A stretch of 64,000 nucleotides of DNA from Bacidia rubella (GCA_032158265.1 JAVTIF010000002.1:1364001-1428000); one strand, 5' to 3'; positions 21,884-33,732 are shown, counted from the stretch's first letter. The notes: a model not told the origin generated them from the sequence alone. A program made the numbers and translations.

Positions 21884-24800
21884 TGTGCGATTGACAGGGT
21901 AGAGTGATGGAGCTGATATGATATTCAAGAAGGGTTGACCAAACGAATTTTAGAAAATCAGGGGAAGTAGGGAGACAGGAAGTTTTCCTGAGAATAAATG
22001 TCTTCTTATAGACACGTTCTTGTCTATCAGGCAATCTGGGAATCCTTCAGGCAAACTTTGATGGAAAGGGTCTGACGATTAGTAGCCACGAAGGAACCCA
22101 CCTTTGGCTTCAAAGCTTATTTATGAAGGCGAGCATGACGACTAAGCCTTTCGCTAGCAAGCGAAATCAGGTTCAGCAGTAAGATCGACAGAAGAATGCG
22201 AATCCAAACGTATCAACAGCTGTCTCGACATTACATTGGAGCTTCGACTTGGTGTGAGGCCTTTGTAGGATCAGAAGGAGTTTCGGTGAGAGTGTTGAGG
22301 ACATTATTCTCTCTTGCTGAAGCTTTCAGCCTGATACAATCAGAGTATCTTTCAAGCATATCCACCAGAGCCGTTAGATTCACCAAAGGGATACTTTCGG
22401 TACAGAACAAAGGAAGCCCAAAGGATTCGGCACAGGGTGTTTCGGAAACGGACACCTATCAGCCGTGTCACTGCGCTCGCATAATCCCACCATAAAGCCC
22501 GTTGATCTTCTTCTACGGACACTGGGAAGGATGTTACGGACGCTAGGGCAAAGATTGCTCAAGCGGCGTATTCGCAGCTTGATGGATTGTTGTTGAAAAC
22601 CTTAAACTACGGTGCTTTCTCGCAATATCACCTGGAATAGGCCAGTATTATGCGTTCTGCGTTCCTCCAAATCTAGCGTCGTTAAATCAAAGTCAAACAG
22701 CAGCTTTCCCAGTCATGGACAGCGAACTCAAAACTCTGTTGTAGCGTCATTGGCCTCATAGACCGGCCTGTGGTGGCACAAAGGACGGGTAACTGCGACA
22801 AGCAAAGATGACATACATACAAATCTCGCATGATCATGTCAATTGTGCCTAATCAAGTGTAATGCCAGAAAGACCGTTGCAATCCATTCATGCAAACCTG
22901 ATGGCTGGTCTTGGCATTCATTCCGTCTGAGGTGTAAGGCTGCCTGTCACTCTACAGGAGGGTCCCGCTATGCAAACGATGCTTTGTGTCAGATACAGTC
23001 GTCACAGTCTGCCCTACACAGAATCGACACATTTTTGCCACAGTTGGAGGTCAACTTTAAGCCATCCAACTCGCATGGAAGACCTAAAAGGTTAAGTTTG
23101 GTGATTTTCCTATCGACCTTCAGGCCGGCTTAATATTCTCCGACAGGATGACAGGTGAAACCGGCGGATCATGGGTGCAGGAAGTACCACACGCCCATAG
23201 GACAGGCGCTGTACGAATCAAGTTGAATCAAACATAGGCAGTACGCCCATAGTTTCCAGTTGAATTCGGCTCTCTTAGGGACATTAGCGTTTATGCTCGG
23301 ATGCCATTCCACTGGTCGTAACGACCCGAGGAGTTCTGCGGACTTTGAGGCTCTTTTGAACAGTGTTTGCAATTGGTGCGATTCAAGGGGAGGTCAGGAT
23401 GTTTTGCACTATCTACGGCCATGGCAGTGTCCTTGTGTGACAACGGGCTTCAGGCCGTAGGAGGGCTAGCGCTTGACCAAACATACTTGTAAGCACTTCC
23501 GACGTGCTTCCGCCTTTTGATGATCACCCCATGTGCCTTGCCTCAATCGGGTCATTTGAGCTCGTGAGGAACCAAGCCACTCGGTTCTAACTCCTGATAA
23601 CGTCTTTGATCTTCATCCTTTGTCGAGACCTGCAGCTGGTCTCCTAACCAAGGCGCAATCCTGAGTGTCATGATGCTTTAGTTCCAATTCATAAAGCTTG
23701 GAAAGCTGTGGGAGCATAACCTTTGGCGCCGGTCAAAGCTGCGTCAGTATGATCCAGAAATAGGCCAAGCAAAGTAGGCTGTCTGAAGCCCGTCAAATAG
23801 CCAGCCCATACATGCCCCTAGTAACTAGTTGATTAATGTCATGTGCCGCTTTCGAATCCTCTGGCGGCAACAACCACGATTCAAGTCCCGATAGGGTCAT
23901 TCCTTGTAGACCCTTTAGCTTTCACTAGATGCGACCTTTCTAGATCTTCATGACACCGGCAGAGCTCTCCGCTAGAGTGACATGTGCCCCATAAGCGTAC
24001 ATTATTCTCCGACGATTGGCGATATTCTCTCATGCAAAAGATATGAGGTCTGTGCACGCGCAAGCTTTCCCGTTGGTGCCGCGAAAGGTGTGGGCAAGCC
24101 TTTCTCGGCGGAGATGAGGAGACTGAAGGGAGGGTTTCTTCCCAGAGTGAGATAACGTCGATCTGGCCAATCCAAGTCTAAAGCATAGCGTACACATAGT
24201 CTTATAAGACATCCGTAGCCACATCGATCCGTGAAGCTCTAGTCTATTTTTGCGTCAATAATGAGGCTACACTGAGCGGTCTGACTAAGATGGTACTTCG
24301 CATCCCTCATATTAATGATCTTAGCCGCACTGCTGTTGGGCGGTATTTGTTGTAATTCAATCAGACAACTTTCAATGGTACCTCAGCTGCGAGTACTTCA
24401 CACGGTTTCAGAAGCCCTTTAATTGTGTTTCGGGAAGCAGCCATACTCTGCTAGCTTGCTCTAGGCACGGATGAGATCTCCGAAGTAACCATCATGATGT
24501 CTCAGCGTGAGACAGCACACTGATGTACGACCTTGGAACGCGTATTATCTGTATTTGGCGGAGTTTTGTCTGGACTGAGCCTGGAGAAGGCCAAGGCGTG
24601 ACTTAATTTGCTTTTGCAAATGGATTTTGCAACGTCCATTCTGCTCACGATCGTGGAAGCAAGGGCTAACACGGGACAATTCAACAGTAATTCCCCCACA
24701 GGGCAAGATCGATGTGCGGTCGAAACCTGAAGATGCAAGATGATCTATCCGCAGGCTCGGTGCCCTTGCAAGTCTAGCGAAGCTCCGTACATGAAGAAGC

Positions 24801-25701
24801 TTTTAGTTTGCTTATCCTTTTCGAAAAGTCGCTTACGGAGCCGAGCCTGTGTCATGCTGAGCCTGTCCCACTTATTTGACTGATGCAGAGGAAATACACG
24901 CATGTTCACGTCACTCTCATACCGCCGTCACCGCCTCGTGGTCATACGCAGCTGCCTCCTTCGGATCAGTGTCAGGAAGTAGGGGGGAAGTGATCACCCT
25001 GAAGCTGCATGCAGCCTCGCTTCTGGACTACCTGTCTTTGCGAGAGAGATCCACAGGCATGCACAACAGAGCTCAGCCAGGGTGTCAGCAGTTCGGATGT
25101 TGCGTTACGACGTTGCAAGAGACGAGATGATTCCTTCGGTACAACAGGCCCATGCAGTCCCGTTACAAGCGAGAGCATATGGCACAGTGAGAATCCTTTC
25201 ACCATCTGAGGTTGCTGGGTGGCGCGTCGGAGCATGCTACATGACCAGGAAAAACAATGTCTCGCGAAGATGACGGAAGGTTAGAATGCCTACATGGTGC
25301 ATAGATTAGCGCAGCATCCTGAGCGGCATGAAGCGATCGTCCTCGAAGGATTCTGCCCTACGGATGGGGACCCTTCCCAGGCTTAAGCAGGTCATCGATG
25401 GCCCGCATGCGGTGCCAATCTCAATCTTGCTCTTGGGGTCTGGCGAGGCTTGCGAGGCTCCGGAACCCTAAGAAATTGACTTTTTGAACAGCCCGTCACA
25501 GCCGCACTACCTTACTTTAGGTCAGAGACGGAGCCAGCACCAGCAGTTGGGCATTATTGCGGAACCTTCTCTATGGGAGCTTACACTTGGCGCGTTTGGA
25601 GGAGAGGCGAGGCTGTCAAAATTGGACGTCTCTCCAAATATGTACAGTCATTTCTCTATGCTACAGGCGCCACCAGACTCTTGGACGGGCTCGAAAGGTC
25701 T
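21884..25701. other. Large gene-poor tract
   Basis: This 3.8-kb stretch holds only short, overlapping frames on both strands with no recognisable domain, no long open frame and no convincing exon chain. I see no terminal repeats, transposase motifs or tRNA. A 6-bp-stem hairpin (TGCCGC...GCGGCA) lies at 23844-23869. It could be an eroded repeat or a regulatory or non-coding RNA region; neither is shown by what I can read. Confidence 0.4.
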
Positions 25702-26584
25702 TCACACGTCTCTTGGCCTCCTTTTACCAATGTTCCACCCCAAGCCTCGAAGTACCTTGACTACTTTCGGCGTTACAGCCACCGTGAGTGGCAGTCTGAT
25801 GAATATAAAACTTTTGTGAATGGCGTATGCGAGTGCAAGCTGTGTCCATATGCCTGCATTGCATCAGCTTGTAAACACATGGGACACAGGAACTTTAGAT
25901 GGTAGGTAACAAGGTAGTGTCTACTGTGAACAGTTCCTGGGCATACTTACTTGCATGCTCGCTCCGATTCTCTCGCTCAGCCTCCTTTATCCCGTGATCA
26001 TAATCGTAGTCGTCCCTGGCGTCTGCAATTGCGACTGGGCCTGCTTTGTCCGCTTCCATCTTTACACCCACTTTCTCCTCCTGGCCCAGTACGCCTTTTG
26101 TCCTATTGCGAGCGTCTCTCCACTTGTCTTTAACGCCCTCAGGAATCATGCTTCGGACTCCGTCGACCACTGCTTTTTCAGCGTTCCCAACACGCTCTGG
26201 TCCAAGCCACCGCACGGCAGCGAAGCAGAATGGAAAATCCAGGGCGGAGAGAGCAAGGTAGACACCAGTGGCAGACCAGCCATATTCACGGCCAAGCTTG
26301 CGGAAGCGCTGTGAGAACGTAAGATGGGGCGTCGGTTGTGAAGAGGATTTCGAATTGCTAGAGTAGGGCCGTCTGAAAGCGGGAGACCTGATAGATTGGA
26401 GGCATGATGGCCGGATTTTGCGACTGTGGGGATTTGTTCGAGAGACACTTAGCGAGAGATTGTGTGAAGAATTGGAGATACTCGAGGAACGGTATATGGC
26501 TTGGAATCGTTGTGGTGCGTGGATATTTCTGGGGAGTAAATTTGAGGAAGTTGTTCGGTTTTGGAACAGGCGGAGCACTTTCAT
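25702..26584 (-). CDS. DUF1279 (FAM210-like) mitochondrial membrane protein
   Basis: Two exons (25951-26584 and 25702-25853) encode 261 residues. The 97-nt intron has a GTAAGT donor; the spliced sequence reads ..EHAS-IWTQLALAYAIHKSF.., which restores the expected family core. The first ~80 residues are rich in Ser/Arg and nearly free of acidic residues, like a mitochondrial presequence. The DUF1279 domain begins near residue 90 (TFSQRFRKLGREYGWSATGV). It contains a hydrophobic hairpin (YLALSALDFPFCFAAVRWLG) and ends with FIRLPLTVAVTPKVVKVLRG. The family includes human FAM210A/B, mitochondrial inner-membrane proteins of incompletely known function. An unspliced reading would lose the second half of the domain, so the intron is well supported. 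Confidence 0.85.
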
Positions 26585-27004
26585 TCCTCACGATTTTCCG
26601 AGGTTCATGCCAAGGGTCTATAAAGGATGTGGTGATGATGTTGCCTATTGTACTTTCATTTTGAGGGTCGGCTACTCTTCGTCACTTACGTCTCCATAAA
26701 CAATAAAAGACATAAAAAACAAAAGACAGAAAGTCGGCCTATTGTTAGAGAAACGACGTTCGCGGAAAATCCCGATGACAGCTTCAGCCACACAAGCCAC
26801 ATGGACGTATTTAATTACCCCTTTTCGATATATACAAATACATGCCGTAGTCCATCATACCTAGCATCCTTCTCTGCGCATACGCAGCTTTATTCACATT
26901 ATGCTTCTTTGACAAATCCTTTAGGGCAATTCCGGGAATTAGCTCACCCTCACAACCACCTCTCCTGCTCCAACGCAAGGAACATATGCTTATCAATGCC
27001 GTGC
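26585..27004. other. Intergenic region 3' of the JmjC gene
   Basis: This 420-bp region contains the DUF1279 promoter and the 3' end of the JmjC gene. An A-rich stretch lies around 26700-26730. No additional gene is seen. Confidence 0.35.
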
Positions 27005-30000
27005 TCACTTGACCTTTGCGCTGTTCGATGCAGCTCGATCGGTCCCGCTTGCTTTGGACTTTGCCCCTGCAATCTTTATCTTCCGACCTGCCATTCGAGA
27101 GAACATTGACTGAGGGATTTTCATGAGCGAGCTTGTAGCTTTGCTTAAAGTAGACGCCGGAGCCGGAAGATGCTTCGCTGTATTGTCTTCAGAACCAGAG
27201 CTCCCGTCACCACTCTCCCCATCTGCCCACTGAACTGCTTTCCGTTTAGCTTTGCGATTCTCATCGGCCACATCCTGTGACGAGGGGCCAGACAGATTCC
27301 TGTTATTAATTTGTGCTACTTTAGTAGTTGATAATGCTTTGTTCAGGATCGACGAACGAGACTTATCGCCAGGAACTGAACGCCGTCTTGGCGGTTCTGG
27401 TGGTAGCTCTGCTGGCAGATCACCATCTTCATGCTGTTCAGCGAGGTATTTGGGGAGTTTTCGAGGCCCTCGAGGCTTGTTGACCGCCACGAAGGAGCCG
27501 CCTGGTGTATCCGACTCACTGGACATTGCTGATTCATCGACCAGATTTTGACCATTATCTTGAACAACTTGAGCAATGTGATTCTTCCGATTCCGGCGTT
27601 TACGTGTTGAGAAATCGTCATCCACGTCTTCCTCCCGCAACTTTCTCTTTTTAGTGTTCGAGACCACCTTCTGAGGTGGTTCTGGAGCAGGCATATCCGA
27701 GAACAGCAGCTCTTTCTCTACGACTGTGGCTTGGTCACCCTGAGTCGTTGAGTCGCCACCAAGCCGATCTGCCATTAAAGCCATTCCAAGCCTGCCAAGG
27801 CGTAAAGTAACGGGTAACGATTTGCCCGAGAAAGCAGCTTCTGCGATCGTAAAACGATTGTTGCGCTTAGCTTCTTGCAAAGAACGATCAATTTGAGCTT
27901 GCTGGTAGTGTGATACGTCTTGATTGCGGACCGTCTGATCGCCATGGAGCATCTGCAAATCTGAGGAAGTGAGCGACTGGCCATTCATTGATGGGTATTG
28001 ACCAGAAGTGGACGACCCTATAGCGGAAGGTTCGGGATATTCATAGGTCATTACATTGCTCTCTCGGCTCGTTGCCGGATCATCATGCGAACTCATCTGC
28101 GCGGTAGGAGCAACGCTTGTAGGGGCCCTTAAGTTGATGCCAGAACCATACACAGAATCCGTGCTCGAATTTTGCTGATTCTGATTAACCCGTCGCCCGC
28201 CTTGCTTCTGCTTGGCTTTCTTCTTACCCATGCTCTGCCGACGGTTCCGATCATCGTCTACTTCCGCACCTTGACGTCTTCGAGGAGTCTTGTGAGCATT
28301 ACTGGCGACTGAAGCAGTGACGGTAGGCAGCACAGGCTGTCCTGTGCTAAGCATGGGATCAATGGGAATGTCTGGCTCCGTTGTAAATCTTATGCCGTTC
28401 TGGTAGAATTGCTCTTGAACTGGCGGAGCTTCCTCCTCATCGACGTAGTTATCACTAAGGGAAGGATCATGAGCTTTTGCCCTGGCTGCTTCGTCGATGT
28501 GTCTACTCAAACGCCGCGAATCCAGGGGGTCGTCGTCGCCGGTTTTCTTTATATGGTGCAAATTCGACATACTGAAGTCTACCAAGCTCTCGACACTCCT
28601 TGGGTCTGCGACCTTCCTGGTGTCATGTCCTAGCACAGTGCCACGTGGCTCGTAAGGATAATTGCCGTCTTTTCTTCTGCAAGATCCACAAGAACAGATC
28701 CTCCTGCAAGCTGGACACTCCCATTCGTACTCTTCCATTGCTGATTGAGGCATCAGATCGAACATTCGCCACAAGCTTCCGTATTGGTACGATCTGTCGC
28801 ATTTAGCGCATGTTGCACATTTCCAAGCTTCTCGCGGGTAGCAAGAAACGTGTTCATACACAAAACCAGATGGCAGCTTCCGCCGCTTGGAGTTCTTGTT
28901 GGGTGTCCTGTTATCGTCCTCTACAGTACCGTTCTTAATGGACCCGATAGTATTCATCTCAGCCGTAGTCATCTGTGGCTTAGGGTTTTTCGGGTCATTC
29001 CAAGGTCGGACTTTGAGTTGTTCTTGACATATTTGGGCGAGCGTTTTTTTCCCTAGGTCTTTTCTTTCTTTTTGAAGAGACCTTGGCGTCTTGTGGTTGA
29101 CTCCTCCATCTACACGTATTATTTGATGACGCCATTGCTCATGGCGTTCCGTGAGTTCTTGCCAAGGAAATTGCTCAACCCATTTGTAACCTGATATACA
29201 CTTGCAACCACGACCCATGGCGAAACAGTCCATGCAAATGTCATACGTATTCTCTTCCCCAGTCTGCAGCGGCTCGATGCAAGACTCACAAGTCAAGAAC
29301 CGGTTGAAGATATTGCAACGACAGTAGGAGCAAGTCACGAAGCCATCGTAAGGTAGATACTGTCCCCGTTTCTCATTTGGAGACACAGGTGCCAGTATCT
29401 CAGACAACAGCATTTCCGTGTATAAAGCGAACAGTCTTTTGAAATCTTTGTTCAGCTGCCTCAATTTCGTGTTATATTTCAAATCCACAACGGCTTGGCT
29501 GTCATTCTCGCCTTCTTTTAGAGCATCAACCTTATTAATGAGATCAGAATAGTTCTGAAGGGTAAAGTACACGATTGCCTTGTTCTTATACTGCTCGTCG
29601 CGACAAACCATTCGTGCGCGCGGCAAGGCTTCATGCAAGGCCATTTCTAGCGTTTCGACCGTCGTACGATTCCAAGCAACCTTCATGGTCCTGGTGCCAC
29701 GGTTCCACACCTGGTGTGCCGCTAGCGGCGGTATTAGAATGAAGTCACCAGCTTTTTGCTCGACAATATAAGTAGTAAAAGGAGCAGCCTTCCAAGCGTT
29801 GATCTGAGCAAAATGCTTTTCTACTTCCATGTCGTGGCCTAACGTTGAGAGCCAATACTCAGATACTAGGTGTCGGTCTTTACTTTCCGTCATAAACCAG
29901 ATTGAGGACCCTGGCTTTGCTGGCTTTCCATCCTCATCAACAGTCCCAGTCGTCTCTACCATCAGGTTCTGACCTAAACTTGCACACATTTCTCGGTGTG

Positions 30001-30658
30001 CAGGCGTATACGTACCTTCATGGCCAATGTAACACATCAGATTATCAGCTCTCATTTCGGAGGGCAAGCTACTCATCAGGTCTCCAGCCCTGGCAATACC
30101 CCGACCTTTTGCATAGCTATATTTCTTGGTTGGTATGACGTCTGGAGCTCCGGGTCCACCAATGTCGCCCGTACTTTCGTTCAGATAGAATATGACTGGG
30201 GGCACATGCTCCTCGAGCTTCTCGTACCACAATGGAGGACAATCGATGTCCTTTAGATAGATCCGCTGTCTGTCGGATTCTCTGTAGTTGGTGGAAGTCC
30301 ACTGATTCGTCAATTTTGACAAATTGTTCAGATAGTGGCCTATGGACAACGGCATGAATGATTGTTTGGTGATATTTCTGGCGTTTTCAAATTTAGAGCC
30401 ACAGTTGTCTTTGAGCCATTGGCTCGTGAACGTCCATTCATCCAAGCGACGCTGAAACCCCTCGATCACCAGAGGTTTGCCTCCCATAATCACGTGTAGG
30501 AGGATGAGCTTTTCAAATGCCTCCATACTCTGATCTTCAATCATGTCACAGGAGACTCTCGTAACGTATTCAAAATTAGGCGTCTCCTCTACTAACGCTG
30601 CAAGGTCAAGGTCTGGAGGTATTGGGTCGAACGCGGCCGCGGGGCGCTGGGAAGGCAT
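27005..30658 (-). CDS. JmjC-domain protein with cysteine-rich zinc fingers, putative histone demethylase
   Basis: This single-exon gene encodes 1217 residues from the ATG at 30658 (MPSQRPAAAFDP). The JmjC domain spans about 170-340. Iron ligands are visible as H-x-E in TPAHREMC (~220) and the distal His in LAAHQVWN (~314). A cysteine cluster at ~435-490 (CSYCRCNIFNRFLTCESC, then CMDCFAMGRGC) and a second at ~615-670 (CATCAKCDRSY...CPACRRICSCGSCRRKD) resemble the 4CXXC/zf-R1 finger linked to chromatin JmjC proteins. The C-terminal half is low complexity, with several basic NLS-like patches (RRRQ, KKKAKQKQGGRR, KKRKLREE). A nuclear 2-oxoglutarate/Fe(II) demethylase role is inferred; the substrate lysine cannot be assigned. 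It diverges from COQ2. Confidence 0.85.
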   Translation of the reverse strand: MPSQRPAAAFDPIPPDLDLAALVEETPNFEYVTRVSCDMIEDQSMEAFEKLILLHVIMGGKPLVIEGFQRRLDEWTFTSQWLKDNCGSKFENARNITKQSFMPLSIGHYLNNLSKLTNQWTSTNYRESDRQRIYLKDIDCPPLWYEKLEEHVPPVIFYLNESTGDIGGPGAPDVIPTKKYSYAKGRGIARAGDLMSSLPSEMRADNLMCYIGHEGTYTPAHREMCASLGQNLMVETTGTVDEDGKPAKPGSSIWFMTESKDRHLVSEYWLSTLGHDMEVEKHFAQINAWKAAPFTTYIVEQKAGDFILIPPLAAHQVWNRGTRTMKVAWNRTTVETLEMALHEALPRARMVCRDEQYKNKAIVYFTLQNYSDLINKVDALKEGENDSQAVVDLKYNTKLRQLNKDFKRLFALYTEMLLSEILAPVSPNEKRGQYLPYDGFVTCSYCRCNIFNRFLTCESCIEPLQTGEENTYDICMDCFAMGRGCKCISGYKWVEQFPWQELTERHEQWRHQIIRVDGGVNHKTPRSLQKERKDLGKKTLAQICQEQLKVRPWNDPKNPKPQMTTAEMNTIGSIKNGTVEDDNRTPNKNSKRRKLPSGFVYEHVSCYPREAWKCATCAKCDRSYQYGSLWRMFDLMPQSAMEEYEWECPACRRICSCGSCRRKDGNYPYEPRGTVLGHDTRKVADPRSVESLVDFSMSNLHHIKKTGDDDPLDSRRLSRHIDEAARAKAHDPSLSDNYVDEEEAPPVQEQFYQNGIRFTTEPDIPIDPMLSTGQPVLPTVTASVASNAHKTPRRRQGAEVDDDRNRRQSMGKKKAKQKQGGRRVNQNQQNSSTDSVYGSGINLRAPTSVAPTAQMSSHDDPATSRESNVMTYEYPEPSAIGSSTSGQYPSMNGQSLTSSDLQMLHGDQTVRNQDVSHYQQAQIDRSLQEAKRNNRFTIAEAAFSGKSLPVTLRLGRLGMALMADRLGGDSTTQGDQATVVEKELLFSDMPAPEPPQKVVSNTKKRKLREEDVDDDFSTRKRRNRKNHIAQVVQDNGQNLVDESAMSSESDTPGGSFVAVNKPRGPRKLPKYLAEQHEDGDLPAELPPEPPRRRSVPGDKSRSSILNKALSTTKVAQINNRNLSGPSSQDVADENRKAKRKAVQWADGESGDGSSGSEDNTAKHLPAPASTLSKATSSLMKIPQSMFSRMAGRKIKIAGAKSKASGTDRAASNSAKVK

Positions 30659-31228
30659 GATAATCTGGATATTACACGGTGATATCGAGTGTGTTGGTAA
30701 CAAGGTTGGAGAGTAGTATAATCAAGCTTCTGGCGAAATGAATGATATTAAGTTGCTATTCACGCTTCATCCCACTAATGGTCCCAGCGAGGAAGCAAAG
30801 TGGAGGTAACGCGATGGCATTCTGCTACGAGCTACTGAGGGTCTCGAGATTGTGAGATACAGCTCGTATGTTCCACTCAGGCACCGCAAGCTGCGTCGAA
30901 CAGTGAGGCAAAGACAGCTCGCGGATAGCTCATGAGCTCTTCGGGGCGCGAGTGATCACGACGTACAATTTGTTTAAGGTTTCGCAACTGCAGGAAAACT
31001 GTTAGCCTCACGCCAAGGCTATCAGTCGCGCTAATCCTGCCCAACCTTAATTGATATCATCACTTAAGATCGTGCTGGCAACCCCTTTTCTATCGTTGGA
31101 AATCTCTTCCAATCAAGGCATCACAAGCTCAGCTTCTTTGGAACGTAGGCCTTGGCGCAGTGTGTGATGGCAGTCGTATCTTTCAATGAACGGAATTCAA
31201 GGATGGCTATATCTCATCCTACAGCGGC
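30659..31228. promoter_or_regulatory. Divergent promoter region, JmjC gene / COQ2
   Basis: This 570-bp spacer between divergent starts probably holds both promoters. I see no clear conserved element and no gene. Confidence 0.4.
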
Positions 31229-32458
31229 ATGATATTAGCAAAGCGACTACATTTATCGCGTTGTTCTAAGAAGCTTAGAGCTTTTCAATTCACTTCAGGT
31301 CTTCATTTGCGTATTTCTCAGCTACAAAGTAAACCCAATATTGCCTGTGTCGACAGGATCCTAAAGTATGGTGTTCAGGAGCTTCAACAATCGCGTATTA
31401 AGCGAACTGCTCCATATCCATTGGACTTTCAGGCACACGAGACACAAAACTTAACAGCCGGTTTCAGAGGCTTCCACGTCGAATCTCCCAGATATCAACA
31501 TCCCAAGACAGGTCTCCTATCTTACCTACCTTCATCATGGGTCGCCTTCGCCGAGTTGATGCGTCTTGATAAACCAGCAGGAACATACTATTTGTTCTTC
31601 CCATGCACCTTCTCCACTCTGCTGGCTGCAGCTACCACCGGGCCGCCTGTCTCGTCAGTAGTGACGACATCGGTTCTCTTCTTCAGTGGAGCACTGATCA
31701 TGCGAGGTGCTGGATGCACTATCAATGATCTTTGGGATCGAGACCTTGATCCGTACGTAGCACGCACACGTCTAAGGCCTATTGCACGTGGAGCAGTCAG
31801 TGTACCCAGTGCGTTGACTTTCGCTGGGTTTGAGTGCCTGGCAGGATTGGGAATCCTGGTGCAGTTTCCGACTGCATGTCTTTACTACGGGGTACCCAGT
31901 CTGCTGCTGGTAACCACTTACCCATTGGCCAAGCGAGTCACGCACTATCCGCAATTCGTTCTCGGGTTGACCTTCTCATGGGGGGCGATCATGGGATTCC
32001 CAGCGCTAGGCGTAGATTTACTTTCTGACATGGCTGCTTTGAAAGCAGTCGGCGCGCTATATGCAAGCTGCGTAAGTTGGACAGTCCTCTATGACATGAT
32101 ATATGCGCACATGGACATCAAGGACGATCTAAAAGTTGGCATCAAAAGTATTGCTTTGCGGCATGAAAAAGAGACTAAAGCAGTTCTATCTTGCCTAGCT
32201 GTTCTGCAAATAGGGCTCCTGGCAAGTGCTGGCGCGCAACTGAGCCTGAGCCCAATCTTCTTCGTTGGAAGTTGCGGATCCGCTGCCATAACTCTAGGTT
32301 TGATGATTTGGAAAGTCAAACTGAAGGACGTCAGCAGTTGCTGGTGGTGGTTCAAGAATGGGGCCTGGTTGACTGGAGGGGGTATTACAACTGGGCTGCT
32401 TGCAGAGTACATAATCAAATTGGACGATTCAGACTCAGCTAGTGTTGTATTAAAATAG
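31229..32458 (+). CDS. COQ2: 4-hydroxybenzoate polyprenyltransferase (ubiquinone biosynthesis)
   Basis: One exon encodes 409 residues. The first ~60 residues are basic and Ser/Leu-rich, consistent with a mitochondrial presequence (RLHLSRCSKKLRAFQF). The UbiA core starts at VAFAELMRLDKPAGTYY. The first prenyl-diphosphate/Mg2+ motif is NDLWDRDLDPYVARTRLRP (~165) and the second is YDMIYAHMDIKDDLKVGIKS (~290). About eight hydrophobic segments are present. The enzyme attaches the polyprenyl chain to 4-hydroxybenzoate in the inner mitochondrial membrane, the committed membrane step of coenzyme Q synthesis. Length and both aspartate-rich motifs are canonical. Confidence 0.95.
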   Translation: MILAKRLHLSRCSKKLRAFQFTSGLHLRISQLQSKPNIACVDRILKYGVQELQQSRIKRTAPYPLDFQAHETQNLTAGFRGFHVESPRYQHPKTGLLSYLPSSWVAFAELMRLDKPAGTYYLFFPCTFSTLLAAATTGPPVSSVVTTSVLFFSGALIMRGAGCTINDLWDRDLDPYVARTRLRPIARGAVSVPSALTFAGFECLAGLGILVQFPTACLYYGVPSLLLVTTYPLAKRVTHYPQFVLGLTFSWGAIMGFPALGVDLLSDMAALKAVGALYASCVSWTVLYDMIYAHMDIKDDLKVGIKSIALRHEKETKAVLSCLAVLQIGLLASAGAQLSLSPIFFVGSCGSAAITLGLMIWKVKLKDVSSCWWWFKNGAWLTGGGITTGLLAEYIIKLDDSDSASVVLK

Positions 32459-32605
32459 ATGAAAATTCTATCATCATTTTTAAAAGCGTTTAGAGGGTAT
32501 TGGTGCTCAATTTGCCTAGAGTCCGCTACGATGACCTTCAACGCCATGCTTCTTTCCTCGCTTACTTCATGATTTTTGTGAATAAAGTCGAACGATTCTA
32601 ACTCT

Positions 32606-33732
32606 TCAACCACCGCCACCTCCACCACCGCGACCGCCTCTGCCACCTCGCTGTCCAGATCTTTGGTTGCTCTCTGCTCCCCCACCACCTTGTCCACCTA
32701 AGCCGTCTCCTGCGCCTAAAGTCAATGCAGCGGTGGCAAGTCTGTTTGACAGATCAATCTGCGTGCGTATAGTGTTGGCAAGATAAGATGCCACTAGCAC
32801 GTCCTGTATGTGATTGTTGCTAGGTTTATTAGTATCACAGGTCCATGTATCTAAGGTCGAACTCACAAGTCTCGCTCTATGTCTTCTGGGTTCACTTTCG
32901 GAGCTAATGCCAGTGCATTGAGCAGGAACTGGCCAAGCGTGCTGCTTGGGGGCGTTTCTTCCTCTATTACCGCCTCCACATATTTAGATACTCTTTCTAG
33001 CATTGCCAGGACTTCCTCTATCGCTCTCTCCAAGGACTCTATATCTGAATGAACAGCAGCCGTTCTATTCTCACTGTCCTTCGCTCCTGAGATCAGTTCC
33101 AAACCACTTTTCTCTGCCTCCCCATAGCGGATCTCGTAAGGTACGGGTGTGAAGGCAGCACTATCAGCCGCCCTCTCGGCAGTCACGCCAACCGGGGCAG
33201 AAATGTATGTCCGAGCTTCGATTTCTTTGCCTGGCTCCGTGCTGATGGTAAGATGAACCGCTGGATGAGGCCATGTTCCCTCCCCTTGCCCACCGTAGAA
33301 ATTCTGTATCAACGCAGAGAAGGTGTTCAGTTCGGCTGATGTAGCGTACCATCCGACTAAGATTTCTTTTGGATTCGATCTCAAATGTAAGGCAAGCATC
33401 TGCTTTTGGTAGTCCATGTCGACCTCGACCTGTTCCGCCGTCTCTGTATGGCCAACCGCAAAGCAGTTGCGAATCTCTACTTCCGTGCCATCTTCGCTAC
33501 GACTGCCGAGCAAAGTGCCTATGACGCGCTCTTGATCTGCATTGCGACGAAGTGAGTGATCTAGGATCGCAAATATGGCCTAAAAGGTATCAGAATGGTT
33601 GATGCTTGAGAAACAGGTTATCAATACTTGGGGCTGGATAATAACACTCAAAGGCGATGTACTTGGTTGTGAACCAACAGTCGCTGGACCTAGTGGCCTT
33701 GCCAGGTGTAGAAACGAGTCTCCGACCGTCAT
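32606..33732 (-). CDS. TIF306: Translation initiation factor eIF3 subunit f
   Basis: Three exons (33628-33732, 32867-33579, 32606-32819) give 343 residues, the usual eIF3f length. Exon 1 encodes MTVGDSFLHLARPLGPATVG and ends PLSVIIQPQ. Exon 2 opens AIFAILDHSLRRNADQERVI and carries the MPN domain (FAVGHTETAEQVEVDMDYQK, EILVGWYATSAELNTFSALI). Exon 3 gives NNHIQDVLVASYLANTIRTQ. The MPN domain lacks the JAMM metal ligands, as is normal for eIF3f. The tail is an RGG/glycine repeat (GGRGGRGGGGGGG). It is a core subunit of the eIF3 complex on the 40S subunit. The start lies only 148 bp from that of UTP25 on the other strand. The gene symbol follows fungal usage and is less certain than the product. 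Confidence 0.94.

Noticed and set aside
23844..23869. Hairpin TGCCGC...GCGGCA with a TTCGAATCC loop, tRNA-like
   Set aside because: The rest of a cloverleaf is absent, so it is only a short inverted repeat.
25484..25905. Plus-strand frames of ~110 codons near the DUF1279 3' end
   Set aside because: They overlap the second exon of the DUF1279 gene, whose spliced product matches the family.
27005..30658. HxE instead of HxD in the JmjC domain as a sign of inactivity
   Set aside because: H-x-E is a normal iron-binding variant in active JmjC demethylases such as the KDM4 group.
32606..33732. Loss of the JAMM metal motif in the eIF3f MPN domain
   Set aside because: eIF3f is a non-metal MPN protein throughout fungi, so this is expected.
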